Part shown: in pieces, positions 1 to 6,023 of the stretch | How positions within the stretch are numbered: the stretch's first letter is position 1 | Layout of the letters: each line of letters opens with the position of its first letter | NCBI GenBank assembly: GCA_963991145.1 | Contig: CAXDOZ010000133.1 | Coordinates: forward strand, 1-6,023 | DNA length: 6,023 bases | From: CAXDOZ01 sp963991145 | GTDB lineage: Bacteria; Bacteroidota; Bacteroidia; Chitinophagales; JABDMM01 | Direction of reading: 5' to 3' | Program-made: the position numbers and the translations under genes | Notes under the pieces: model-generated | What the model was told of the DNA's origin: nothing | The model's database searches: none | What the model saw: the letters and a program-made list of their open reading frames with translations, nothing else

Positions 1-1358
1 TTATTGACCTTGAAGACCTGGATTTCGACCGATTGAAGGTGACTATTTACCCTCCGCAGGTAGATAATGAAGAGGTGGTGTTTGCCTTTCCGAAATACGT
101 ACCGGGTGGATTTGAAAAAGTGCGGGTTGAAGAATTGGTTTCCGATTTCAGAGCCTACAACCAAAGAGCATTTAGCTTAAGGACAGAAAGATTATCTGAA
201 AACCGCTTCCTGATCGGAAATGCTGATAAGATCAGCTCAATTGAATACTATGTGGAGGATACATGGGATCTTTTAAGAAATACTCCATTAGTCTTCCCTC
301 CTCTCGGAACCTCATTTAACAGGGAGATCTCCTTCCTCTTAAATTTCCACCACATGCTCGGGTATTTTGAGGGCATGGAGAATTACCCCATCACGATCAC
401 CTTCTATACACCGGACGATTTTGAATTGAGCACATCAGGCAGCAATTTGAGTCAACAGGGTTTTATCAAAAGGATCTTCTTCTCCAGTTATGAGGACATG
501 GCCAATACCCCTGCCCTGATCGCGCCTTCTGATACAGCTTCATTCATCGAGGGAGGCACTAAATTTAAAATTGCCAATTATTCAGAGTCCCCTGATATTG
601 ATGCAGGCTTCCTCGATCGAACTCTTCAGCCTGTTTGTGAATCACTGATCAAATTCTCAGGGGGAATTCCATTGGAAGAGTATCAATTCCTCTTCTATTT
701 TAAATTGGAATTTAACGATGAGGAAGATTTTACTGATCAGTTTGGAGCCGTTCAGCATAGTAATTCAGGTGTCTATTATTTCCCTGCCTACTCAGACACT
801 AATTACCTGAAAAGACAGATCCAAATGACTGCAGCGCATGAGATGTTGCATATCTATCCTCCCTTGAATATCCAAACTGACCTTACCAGTAAGACCAGTT
901 TCCAGGATAGGAATTACACCCGCCATCTTTGGTTTTTCGAAGGCATCACAGAGTATTTTAGTTTGCTGATGTTGCTCAGAGGAGACCTGATAACATTTGA
1001 TGAATTTATTGGAGAGGTAAGAAGTAAAATTAATCTTGCAGAGGTTTATGAGCCATTCTCATTAGTTCAGGAAAGTCAAACTATTGATCAACCCGGAAAG
1101 GCTAATAGTTATCAAAACTTCTACCACAAGGGTGCTTTGGCTGCAATGTTACTCGACATTAAAATGCTTGAGGAGAGTGAAGGAAAGCTTGGCCTGCAGG
1201 GTGCCTTATTCCAGTTACATCAGAAACTTGGAAATGGGCTTGTAATTAAAGATGAAGCACTAATTGATGAGCTTGCTGTTTTAAGTTCTGATAGCGTAAT
1301 TGAATTCTACAAAACTTATATAGTTGGGCAAAAGCCTCTTCCCTATTCTGAGTATTAA
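1..1358 (+). CDS. M61-family zinc metallopeptidase, 5'-partial, catalytic part
   Basis: The frame is open to the left edge (first full codon at base 3), so the gene starts upstream; the TTG at 33 is only an internal Leu codon. Counting that Leu as residue 1, the N-terminal beta domain typical of Bacteroidetes M61 enzymes is seen as PKYVPG (20-25) and YYVEDTWD (72-79). The zinc site is HEMLH (269-273), where H269 and H273 are ligands and E270 the catalytic base, followed by WFFEGITEY (300-308), where E303 is the expected third ligand. M61 enzymes are glycyl-aminopeptidase-like exo- or endopeptidases, usually secreted or periplasmic; the signal peptide would be off the edge. The sequence ends PLPYSEY then TAA, exactly where family members continue into a PDZ domain. 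That domain is present just downstream in another frame. The catalytic module itself looks intact. The family call is firm; the substrate is unknown. Confidence 0.9.
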   Translation, partial: IDLEDLDFDRLKVTIYPPQVDNEEVVFAFPKYVPGGFEKVRVEELVSDFRAYNQRAFSLRTERLSENRFLIGNADKISSIEYYVEDTWDLLRNTPLVFPPLGTSFNREISFLLNFHHMLGYFEGMENYPITITFYTPDDFELSTSGSNLSQQGFIKRIFFSSYEDMANTPALIAPSDTASFIEGGTKFKIANYSESPDIDAGFLDRTLQPVCESLIKFSGGIPLEEYQFLFYFKLEFNDEEDFTDQFGAVQHSNSGVYYFPAYSDTNYLKRQIQMTAAHEMLHIYPPLNIQTDLTSKTSFQDRNYTRHLWFFEGITEYFSLLMLLRGDLITFDEFIGEVRSKINLAEVYEPFSLVQESQTIDQPGKANSYQNFYHKGALAAMLLDIKMLEESEGKLGLQGALFQLHQKLGNGLVIKDEALIDELAVLSSDSVIEFYKTYIVGQKPLPYSEY

Positions 1359-1771
1359 GTAAACTGGGATTGATCTTCCAGCAGAACACCAGAGACAAGG
1401 TTAGAATTTATGCGCGTGTTATTCCAGGTGTAGATCGAGGTTCAGGAAAGGTCGTAGTTGAATCGCTTCAATTGAATTTTGTTGGTTTTGTAGAAGGAGA
1501 TATCATTTTAAAGATCAATGATAAGGATGTCACTCCTCAGAACTTTGATGGCCTCATGTATGATATTTCAGATATCAGCAATACTGAAAATGCAATCTTC
1601 ACGGTGTTCAGAGATGGTAAGACTTTAGAGCTAACAGGAAAGCCGATGCTGGCGATCAGAAATGAGAAAAATGTCATTGATCTGGATGTAAATCCAAATG
1701 TTGGATCGAGTGAATTAAAAGAGCGATTTATTGAAGGATGTGAGTTTATGATCACCCAGCTTAGTCAATAA
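1355..1771 (+). CDS. PDZ-domain C-terminal part of the M61 peptidase, separated by a -1 frameshift
   Basis: Reading from base 1355 gives LSKLGLIFQQN, which joins naturally to PLPYSEY of the upstream frame and restores the usual link between the M61 catalytic domain and its PDZ domain. The PDZ-like core includes NFVGFVEGDIILKINDKDVT, with the GD-I-L-IN pattern of the PDZ substrate-groove region, then a beta strand around FTVFRDGKTLEL. A short C-terminal tail ends SELKERFIEGCEFMITQLSQ. There is no ATG near the start and no clear ribosome-binding site. A TTG at 1370 could be called as a start, but this is more likely the remainder of one interrupted gene than an independent gene. PDZ domains in this family are thought to position peptide substrates or partners. 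It remains unresolved whether the break is a real mutation or a base-call error. Confidence 0.75.
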   Translation, partial: LSKLGLIFQQNTRDKVRIYARVIPGVDRGSGKVVVESLQLNFVGFVEGDIILKINDKDVTPQNFDGLMYDISDISNTENAIFTVFRDGKTLELTGKPMLAIRNEKNVIDLDVNPNVGSSELKERFIEGCEFMITQLSQ

Positions 1772-1776
1772 GAGTT

Positions 1777-1793
1777 GGCACAGCGCTTGTGCT
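1777..1793. other. Small hairpin after the peptidase stop codon
   Basis: GCACA (1778-1782) and TGTGC (1788-1792) form a 5-bp perfect stem around a 5-base loop, extended by a possible G-T pair at 1777/1793. It begins six bases after the TAA at 1769-1771. The downstream bases are A-rich, not a T run, so it does not look like a standard intrinsic terminator. It could be an mRNA-end or processing structure, or chance. Confidence 0.25.
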
Positions 1794-1852
1794 AAAACAA
1801 ATAACTGCTTTACGCAATATGCTTTGTATTTTGCGCACCCGAAGGCCCCCTC

Positions 1853-3109
1853 ATGACCCCAAAAAAATTCTTTAGAGAACATCCGATCTATGCGATCTTT
1901 GTGGTCATCCTCATTGACTTTCTGGCAATAGGACTCACTTATCCTACGCTTGCAATTCTGATCAAGAATGAAGGAGCGGGAAACCTTCTTCCTGAGCACT
2001 ACAATCAAAATCAAAGAGATGGGATCTTCGCTTTGATCTCTGGCCTCTTCTTCCTCTGTACCTTTTTTGGGGCTCCGGTTCTGGGAACCCTCGCCGATAA
2101 ATACGGAAGGAAAAAAGTGCTGCTATTAACCAGCTTTTGCTCGGGAATTGGATTTACTGTGATGGGACTTGGCGCTTACCTGCAATTCCTTCCATTCATC
2201 TTTGTGGGAAGAATGATCTCAGGCTTACTCGGCAGTATAATGCTGGTGGTCTTATCCTCCATTGCTGATATAAGTGATGAAAAATCGAAAGCAAATAATT
2301 TTGGAATTCCCGGTGTGGCCTTTGGGCTGGGATTTCTCTTTGGGATCTTTGTTTCTGAGAGGATCCTTCAAAGCACTTTGCCCGGAGCAGAGGCATTTAC
2401 TTTCCTTGTCGCTGGGGGCTTGTTATTGGTCAATGTAGTTTTTGTTTTCTTCCTGTATCCGGAAACCCTTGAGCACTTCAGACCAAAGCTACCGATCAAA
2501 TGGAGTACGGGGATCCGAAATGCTTATCGCGCATTCCATGAGAAACAATGGAGGCAGTTATTCATGGTGATCTTCCTCACAACATTAGGTTTCTCAACCT
2601 TCGTTCAGCTCTTTCCTGTTTTCCTCCTCAACCGCTTTTCTGAGGTAAATGCAGACAAGAGTCTTTACGTGATCTTGTTGGCTTATGCCGCAATTTGGGC
2701 AGCTATTAGTCAGGGATTATTGATCCGTCTTGTTTCAAAATGGCTGGAACCTCAACGCATTTTGTTTTTTACTTTACCGGCCTTTGCTATTACCTACCTC
2801 CTTTTATTGATACCAAAGAACTACTCCTGGATGTTCCTTGTCATTCCTTTAATTTCAATCTTCCAGGGATTGACCTACCCTTGCCTTTTGGCAGTGCTCT
2901 CAAATCGAATTCGTCCGGATATGCAGGGAGAAGTTGTAGGAATTGATCAATCAGTTAAAGCCCTTGGCTCATCTTTCCCTATCCTTCTAACACTTTCAAC
3001 TTATGATATCAGTTGGTTATCAATTGTGATCGGCTGTGTAGCTACCGTACTTGCCTACATCCTCTTTTTAAATTTGGGATCAAAGGGCAAGGAGGTGGTT
3101 TTTGAATAA
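1853..3109 (+). CDS. Major facilitator superfamily transporter (DHA1/TetA-like exporter)
   Basis: This 418-residue protein has the usual length and hydrophobic pattern of a 12-helix MFS drug:H+ antiporter of the inner membrane. D22 in helix 1 (IDFLAIGLTYP) matches the DHA1 motif. The loop between helices 2 and 3 carries motif A as GTLADKYGRKK (78-88). R120 in GRMISG matches motif B. A Gly/Pro-rich stretch (GIPGVAFGLGFLFG) lies where the antiporter motif in helix 5 is expected. After helix 6 comes YPET (202-205) and the hydrophilic central loop, then six more helices. Family members export drugs or metabolites in exchange for protons; the substrate cannot be told here and resistance should not be assumed. 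The start is ATG with GAAGG at 1841-1845, seven bases upstream. The gene lies 81 bases after the peptidase and ends flush against the opposing lipoprotein gene. Confidence 0.9.
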   Translation: MTPKKFFREHPIYAIFVVILIDFLAIGLTYPTLAILIKNEGAGNLLPEHYNQNQRDGIFALISGLFFLCTFFGAPVLGTLADKYGRKKVLLLTSFCSGIGFTVMGLGAYLQFLPFIFVGRMISGLLGSIMLVVLSSIADISDEKSKANNFGIPGVAFGLGFLFGIFVSERILQSTLPGAEAFTFLVAGGLLLVNVVFVFFLYPETLEHFRPKLPIKWSTGIRNAYRAFHEKQWRQLFMVIFLTTLGFSTFVQLFPVFLLNRFSEVNADKSLYVILLAYAAIWAAISQGLLIRLVSKWLEPQRILFFTLPAFAITYLLLLIPKNYSWMFLVIPLISIFQGLTYPCLLAVLSNRIRPDMQGEVVGIDQSVKALGSSFPILLTLSTYDISWLSIVIGCVATVLAYILFLNLGSKGKEVVFE

Positions 3110-3700
3110 TTATTTCTTCCCCTCAGATTGGATTGGGACTCCGCTTCCCGACATAAAAGGATAAGCATGCATGATCTTATTGATCGCTGCTCTTAACTTA
3201 AATTCTGAATCATCCTGATAAGCTTTCATAGCTCCAGTGCAGGTTCCAAACCAAACCAATTGATTCTTTTCTGCATCAACGATGTCAATGATGAGTGTTG
3301 CTTCTGAGTACTTGTCTGGATTATTATCTTTTACCATTCCAACCTCATAACCCCAATACGGTCCGTAGAAATAAGGGCCAGTTCGAAATGATGGAGGTGA
3401 TTCGGAAGTCACATCTTTTTTCTGCGAGATCTTCACATAAAAACTTACGAGTAGGTCAGGTTTCGCAACTTCCGTATAACCGTGTAATTCCATCTCCTCG
3501 CGAATTGCTTTGGCGATCCTTCTCTGAGCAACGGGATTTATCTCTACCGGAACCTCTTCGGATTCACTGGTGATTCTAATGCCAAAGGTTTCATATTGAG
3601 AAAAATCCGCGTCCTGATCGTAATCAGAAGTAACCTCCATTTCTGATCTACATGCGAATAATGTCAAACAAAAGAGTCCAAATAGCTTTATGTTCTTCAT
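3110..3700 (-). CDS. DUF4136 family lipoprotein
   Basis: This 196-residue protein has a short Lys-containing n-region, a hydrophobic core and a lipobox-like LFAC with the acylated Cys at 17; Phe at the -2 position is somewhat unusual. No Asp follows the Cys, so outer-membrane placement is plausible. The mature part matches the DUF4136 pattern: an early SDYDQDADFSQYETFG (25-40), a helix with paired basic and acidic residues (RRIAKAIREEME, 60-71), PDLLVSFYV (81-89), an aromatic Gly/Pro segment GPYFYGPYWGYE (108-119), a strand TLIIDIVDAEKNQLVWFG (135-152), and a closing helix INKIMHAYP (173-181). The molecular function of DUF4136 proteins is not established. The ATG at 3698-3700 has no clear Shine-Dalgarno sequence, which is common in this phylum. 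It is transcribed divergently from the gene at 3757 and converges on the transporter gene. Confidence 0.88.
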   Translation of the reverse strand: MKNIKLFGLFCLTLFACRSEMEVTSDYDQDADFSQYETFGIRITSESEEVPVEINPVAQRRIAKAIREEMELHGYTEVAKPDLLVSFYVKISQKKDVTSESPPSFRTGPYFYGPYWGYEVGMVKDNNPDKYSEATLIIDIVDAEKNQLVWFGTCTGAMKAYQDDSEFKLRAAINKIMHAYPFMSGSGVPIQSEGKK

Positions 3701-3756
3701 AGCATTAAGGTAGGTATCTGTAATTTAGAAAATCTATCGCTCCTCAGATTGAACAT
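3701..3756. promoter_or_regulatory. Divergent intergenic region, probable promoters for both flanking genes
   Basis: These 56 bases separate two divergent start codons, so promoters for both genes probably lie here or extend into the opposite gene. Reading the minus strand, TAGATTTT (3736-3729) matches seven of eight positions of the Bacteroidetes -7 element TAnnTTTG, 28 bases before the lipoprotein ATG. On the plus strand TAATTTAG (3721-3728) also matches seven of eight, 28 bases before the ATG at 3757. Neither has a clear -33 TTTG, so the exact sites are tentative. Confidence 0.3.
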
Positions 3757-4362
3757 ATGGAACAGGAACCCTTAGTAACACATATCGATCCAAAAACTGA
3801 AAAGGCCGGGAAGAAGATGGCAATTTGGATCATAGTTGGAATAGCGGCATGGATAGCCGTTTATGTAATGGAGAATTACATTATGATTCCTGCCACTTAC
3901 TTCTGGGGCATCATTGCTGCTACTACAGGCCTTACAGTATTCTGGACGCTCTGGCGAGCGGATTTCGATCTATTTCAAATTCCCTGGGGAAGCAAAGAGA
4001 CAACCTGGGACAGCGCTTTTGATGAAAATGGAAAGCTCAAGATCCTACCCCGGATAGGAATCTCAGCGAGTTTGGTGATTGTTAATTTTCTGGCGCATGG
4101 CTGGGTTACCATCCTTCTCCTGCTGTGTTTGAATTTCATCCCAAAGGAAAATGCCACCACAAAGGAAGGAGAGATCTACAAGACAGAGAGTAGTTATTCG
4201 CTAAGAGGCGGAGATTCCAGTACTTATTACTTTTACTGGAATGGATTCAAGGAAAGCTTTACGGTTAATTACAAGATCTCCTATTATCCGGATACAATTA
4301 AATTTCGCTGTTATAAAGGATTTCTCGGATGGGACGTCGTTCAAAGAAGAATGGGCTCTTAG
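3757..4362 (+). CDS. Polytopic membrane protein of unknown function
   Basis: I do not recognise a family for this 201-residue protein. A charged N-terminus (1-20) leads into hydrophobic segments at about 21-38, 46-65 and 102-128, giving three likely membrane helices. Between helices 2 and 3 is a soluble loop (about 66-98) rich in Asp, Trp and Lys. The C-terminal 70 residues are hydrophilic, Tyr- and Ser-rich and likely beta-structured (for example SSTYYFYWNGF and KISYYPDTIKF). The ATG has no obvious Shine-Dalgarno sequence. Its last 34 bases overlap the start of the next gene in a different frame, which implies co-transcription and probably translational coupling. A functional link with that secreted, membrane-anchored product is a reasonable inference, but the activity is unknown. 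Confidence 0.8.
   Translation: MEQEPLVTHIDPKTEKAGKKMAIWIIVGIAAWIAVYVMENYIMIPATYFWGIIAATTGLTVFWTLWRADFDLFQIPWGSKETTWDSAFDENGKLKILPRIGISASLVIVNFLAHGWVTILLLLCLNFIPKENATTKEGEIYKTESSYSLRGGDSSTYYFYWNGFKESFTVNYKISYYPDTIKFRCYKGFLGWDVVQRRMGS
4316..4320 (+). promoter_or_regulatory. Shine-Dalgarno sequence fixing the start at 4329
   Basis: AAGGA lies eight bases before the ATG at 4329-4331, inside the coding sequence of the upstream gene. It is one of the clearest ribosome-binding sites in a window where most starts have weak ones, and it supports the 34-base gene overlap being real. Confidence 0.6.
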
Positions 4363-5357
4363 CCTCATTATTTAGTTTTACTCTCCTCTTAATTTCTCTT
4401 CAGGGACAGGCGAATATCGCTCAGCCGGGGATCTTCCAAACCGGAGGGTCGGGCTCATTATCCGTACTATACCCAAGCGATTCTATTGGAATGAGCAAGA
4501 TTTCAATGAGGTCTGAAGCAGTTTTTATTGACCTCTACCCTGGAATTGGAGTGGTAAGAGGTGAATATGAAATGTTCAATTACAGTGAGGACACCATCAA
4601 TATCCATCTCGGTTACCCGATGTACAGTATGTATGAGGGCAGAAACATCGACGGACATTTTGAAATGCTTTTTGACAGCCTAAATTTTCTTCGCGCTTTT
4701 TCAAATGGAGAAGCACAGGAAATCAAAAATGAAAGCGAAGGATCTTATTCAGATTTCAGCAATTGGTATACCTGGGAAAATGAGTTTCTTCCTTTTACCA
4801 GCACAGAGATCATTGTAGAATTTGCCGTGCCTACAAATGAAGCAATGGTGCGTGAAGGCTATAATAAGAAGGCCATTGACGGATTCGCTTATGTATTGGA
4901 GACGGGCAGAATTTGGGCAGACTCGATCAAGAAGGGTACTGTCCTGATCAGGTTAAATGATCTTGATTTTAAAAATATCGAGGGTGTTTCCCCGGTACAT
5001 GTCTTTAAGGTGAATGTAGATGAAGGTTTTTTACTGTACGAGTTTGAGAATCTGGAACCCAACTACACAGATAATGTCATTATAACTCTAAACGAATCTT
5101 CAGAGTCCGATTTCCCTGGGTCTTTCGAGGAAGCTGAAATGTATTTCAGCAACATAAAAGACTTGTCAGAAATTGAAACGGATAAAATTGAATGGGAGGA
5201 AAAAACCTTTGCCAATCCCTTTGAACTGCCAACACCCGCTACTACTTACGCATTTCTCTTTATCATTATAGCCCTCGTCATAGGTGCTATCATTGTGCTC
5301 TTCATCATCTTCAGAAAGACGCTATCCACACTTTTTGGTTTCTTCAAATCGAGATAG
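4329..5357 (+). CDS. Secreted protein with C-terminal membrane anchor, DUF4424-like pattern
   Basis: The 342-residue product starts with a basic n-region (RRSKK) and a hydrophobic core, with likely signal-peptidase cleavage after QGQA at residue 28. The body (about 30-300) is beta-rich. A C-terminal membrane helix at about 308-328 is followed by a basic tail (RK... FKSR), giving a type I topology with the bulk outside the inner membrane. The middle has an E-x-V-x-I-x-L opening strand (SEAVFIDLYPG), a strand ending HLGYPMY, and YVLETGRIWADSIKKG (188-203). This order resembles extracellular domains of the DUF4424 kind, where a Y-x-L-x-TG-x-x-W segment is typical, but I recall that only from memory and the match is tentative. 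No catalytic motif is visible. It overlaps the upstream membrane-protein gene, so the two probably act together at the envelope. Confidence 0.82.
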   Translation: MGRRSKKNGLLASLFSFTLLLISLQGQANIAQPGIFQTGGSGSLSVLYPSDSIGMSKISMRSEAVFIDLYPGIGVVRGEYEMFNYSEDTINIHLGYPMYSMYEGRNIDGHFEMLFDSLNFLRAFSNGEAQEIKNESEGSYSDFSNWYTWENEFLPFTSTEIIVEFAVPTNEAMVREGYNKKAIDGFAYVLETGRIWADSIKKGTVLIRLNDLDFKNIEGVSPVHVFKVNVDEGFLLYEFENLEPNYTDNVIITLNESSESDFPGSFEEAEMYFSNIKDLSEIETDKIEWEEKTFANPFELPTPATTYAFLFIIIALVIGAIIVLFIIFRKTLSTLFGFFKSR

Positions 5358-5593
5358 AGGCTAATTTCTTATAAACAACTTTTCAACCTCGAATTTTAAA
5401 TTCCTAATCTAAAAAGGCTTCAATTTAAATTCAGAGAAAGGTCAATGATAGCGCAACTTTCAGAAGGATAAGGCCTTAGATAGATTGGCTTTTCTAATGG
5501 AGAAAAAAGCAAACTGAATATTATTTAAGTCAGAAATTCAATTTAAGTGGGTTTAAACAAATGAAATCAAAAAACCTTTACTAGGGAGTTTAA
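5358..5593. other. AT-rich intergenic region with short palindromes
   Basis: No gene is supported here; the open frames are under ten codons. It contains GAATTTTAAATTC (5391-5403, 6-bp arms around one T), the perfect palindromes AATTTAAATT (5422-5431) and GTTTAAAC (5551-5558), and the 10-mer TTCAATTTAA twice (5419-5428 and 5537-5546). A bulged hairpin lies near 5488-5515 (GCTTTTCT against AGAAAAAAGC) but has no T run. I see no convincing terminator for the gene ending at 5357. In such AT-rich DNA several of these could be chance. Confidence 0.4.
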
Positions 5594-5601
5594 TACATTT
5601 G
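5594..5601 (+). promoter_or_regulatory. Bacteroidetes -7 promoter element for the AT-hook gene
   Basis: TACATTTG is an exact match to TAnnTTTG, the -7 element known for the Bacteroidetes primary sigma factor. Transcription would begin roughly at 5606-5610, giving a leader of about 15 bases to the ATG at 5623 or about 30 to the ATG at 5638. No exact TTTG occurs at the expected -33 spacing, which is often poorly conserved. Confidence 0.5.
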
Positions 5602-5622
5602 TTCTATATCAAACACCATTTA

Positions 5623-6023
5623 ATGAAAGCTAAAGACATGACAAGCAAAGAATTAGAAGAGCTTCTAGTTCATTATAATTCTGCTAAGAAAAAGCTTGAA
5701 TTTCAATTAGAGTCTACTAAGCAAACAATTGCAGATCTTAAAAAGCAAGTAGGGGGCGCTGCTCCTAAAAGAAGAGGCAGACCAGCAAAAGCTAAAACTG
5801 CAACAGCTGCTAAGCCTAAAACCGCAGCTAAGCGCGGAAGACCAGCTAAGGCTAAAACCACTACAGCTGCTAAACCTAAAACTGCGGCGAAGCGTGGAAG
5901 ACCAGCGAAAGCTAAAACTACTACAGCTGCTAAACCTAAAACAGCAGCAAAGCGTGGAAGACCAGCTACGGCAAAAACAACTCCAGCTGCTAAAACTAAA
6001 ACAGCCGCGAAGCGAGGAAGACC
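5623..6023 (+). CDS. AT-hook repeat, histone H1-like DNA-binding protein, 3'-partial
   Basis: The frame is open from the ATG at 5623 to the right edge (133 full codons), so the C-terminus is missing. An alternative in-frame ATG lies at 5638 (residue 6); neither has a clear Shine-Dalgarno sequence. Residues 11-43 form a heptad pattern with L11, L15, Y18, L25, L29, I36, L39 and V43 at core positions, suggesting a dimeric coiled coil. After GGAAP comes a tail made almost only of Lys, Ala, Thr, Pro, Arg and Gly in 20-residue repeats, each with an AT-hook core RGRP: 51-54, 71-74, 91-94, 111-114 and a fifth cut off after R133. AT-hooks insert into the minor groove of AT-rich DNA. The low-complexity basic tail resembles bacterial H1-like proteins such as Pseudomonas AlgP. 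A nucleoid-associated or global regulatory role is inferred. It could be confused with a repeat-tailed HU, but no HU fold is present in the visible part. Confidence 0.85.
   Translation, partial: MKAKDMTSKELEELLVHYNSAKKKLEFQLESTKQTIADLKKQVGGAAPKRRGRPAKAKTATAAKPKTAAKRGRPAKAKTTTAAKPKTAAKRGRPAKAKTTTAAKPKTAAKRGRPATAKTTPAAKTKTAAKRGR
5761..6023 (+). repeat. In-frame 60-bp tandem repeats encoding AT-hooks
   Basis: There are four full 60-bp units (5761-5820, 5821-5880, 5881-5940, 5941-6000) and 23 bases of a fifth that runs off the edge. Each encodes 20 residues of the form TAAKRGRPAKAK followed by TTTAAKPK. The first unit differs at its start (APKR). Units 2 and 3 encode identical peptides with seven synonymous differences. 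Unit 4 carries a few amino-acid changes (K to T, T to P and P to T). The total number of units is unknown. Confidence 0.9.

Noticed and set aside
1815..1840. Possible promoter for the transporter (TATGCTTTG, TATTTTG)
   Set aside because: Both are off by one in spacing from TAnnTTTG, and the T-rich stretch makes near matches likely by chance.
1715..2014. 99-codon minus-strand frame covering the gap between peptidase and transporter
   Set aside because: It overlaps the start of a clear MFS gene and the end of the PDZ part in antisense and its composition is not protein-like.
3295..3573. 92-codon open frame on the plus strand inside the DUF4136 gene
   Set aside because: It lies wholly antisense to a well-supported lipoprotein gene, has no recognisable domain and no upstream ribosome-binding site.
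5488..5515. Hairpin considered as an intrinsic terminator
   Set aside because: The stem is A/T-rich with a two-base bulge and no T run follows on either strand.
5561..5584. Seven-codon frame (MKSKNLY) as a leader peptide for the AT-hook gene
   Set aside because: It lies upstream of the likely transcription start, so it would not be on that mRNA.
5761..6023. CRISPR-like or mobile-element repeat array
   Set aside because: The 60-bp period is in frame, has no spacers, and varies mainly at third codon positions, so it is a protein-coding repeat.

Overview
The window reads as a chromosomal segment from a member of the Bacteroidota, probably a marine Cytophagales or Flavobacteriales relative. The evidence is an M61 peptidase of the Bacteroidetes type, a DUF4136 lipoprotein, mostly weak Shine-Dalgarno sequences, moderately AT-rich DNA, and an exact match to the Bacteroidetes -7 promoter element (TAnnTTTG). 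The assignment is by eye and no database search was possible.

Layout, left to right. (1) Bases 1-1771 hold an M61-family metallopeptidase whose N-terminus lies off the left edge. The zinc-peptidase part stops at 1358. Its C-terminal PDZ part continues in another frame from 1355 to 1771, so the gene appears to be split by one missing base. (2) Bases 1853-3109 encode a 12-segment major facilitator (DHA1/TetA-like) exporter. (3) Bases 3700-3110 on the minus strand encode a DUF4136 lipoprotein that meets the transporter tail to tail with no base between the stop codons. (4) Bases 3757-4362 and 4329-5357 are two overlapping plus-strand genes: a small polytopic membrane protein of unknown function, and a secreted protein anchored by a C-terminal membrane helix. 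(5) Bases 5358-5622 are an AT-rich gap with short palindromes, ending in a good promoter element. (6) From 5623 to the right edge runs an incomplete gene for a lysine-rich protein. It has an N-terminal coiled coil followed by 20-residue repeats, each carrying an AT-hook core (RGRP).

The genes do not form one obvious pathway. The only clearly coupled pair is the two overlapping membrane/secreted genes. The most interesting items are the AT-hook repeat protein, which resembles a bacterial histone H1-like nucleoid protein, and the frameshift in the peptidase gene. I see no phage, transposon, CRISPR, tRNA or rRNA features and no convincing multi-gene defence or biosynthetic system.
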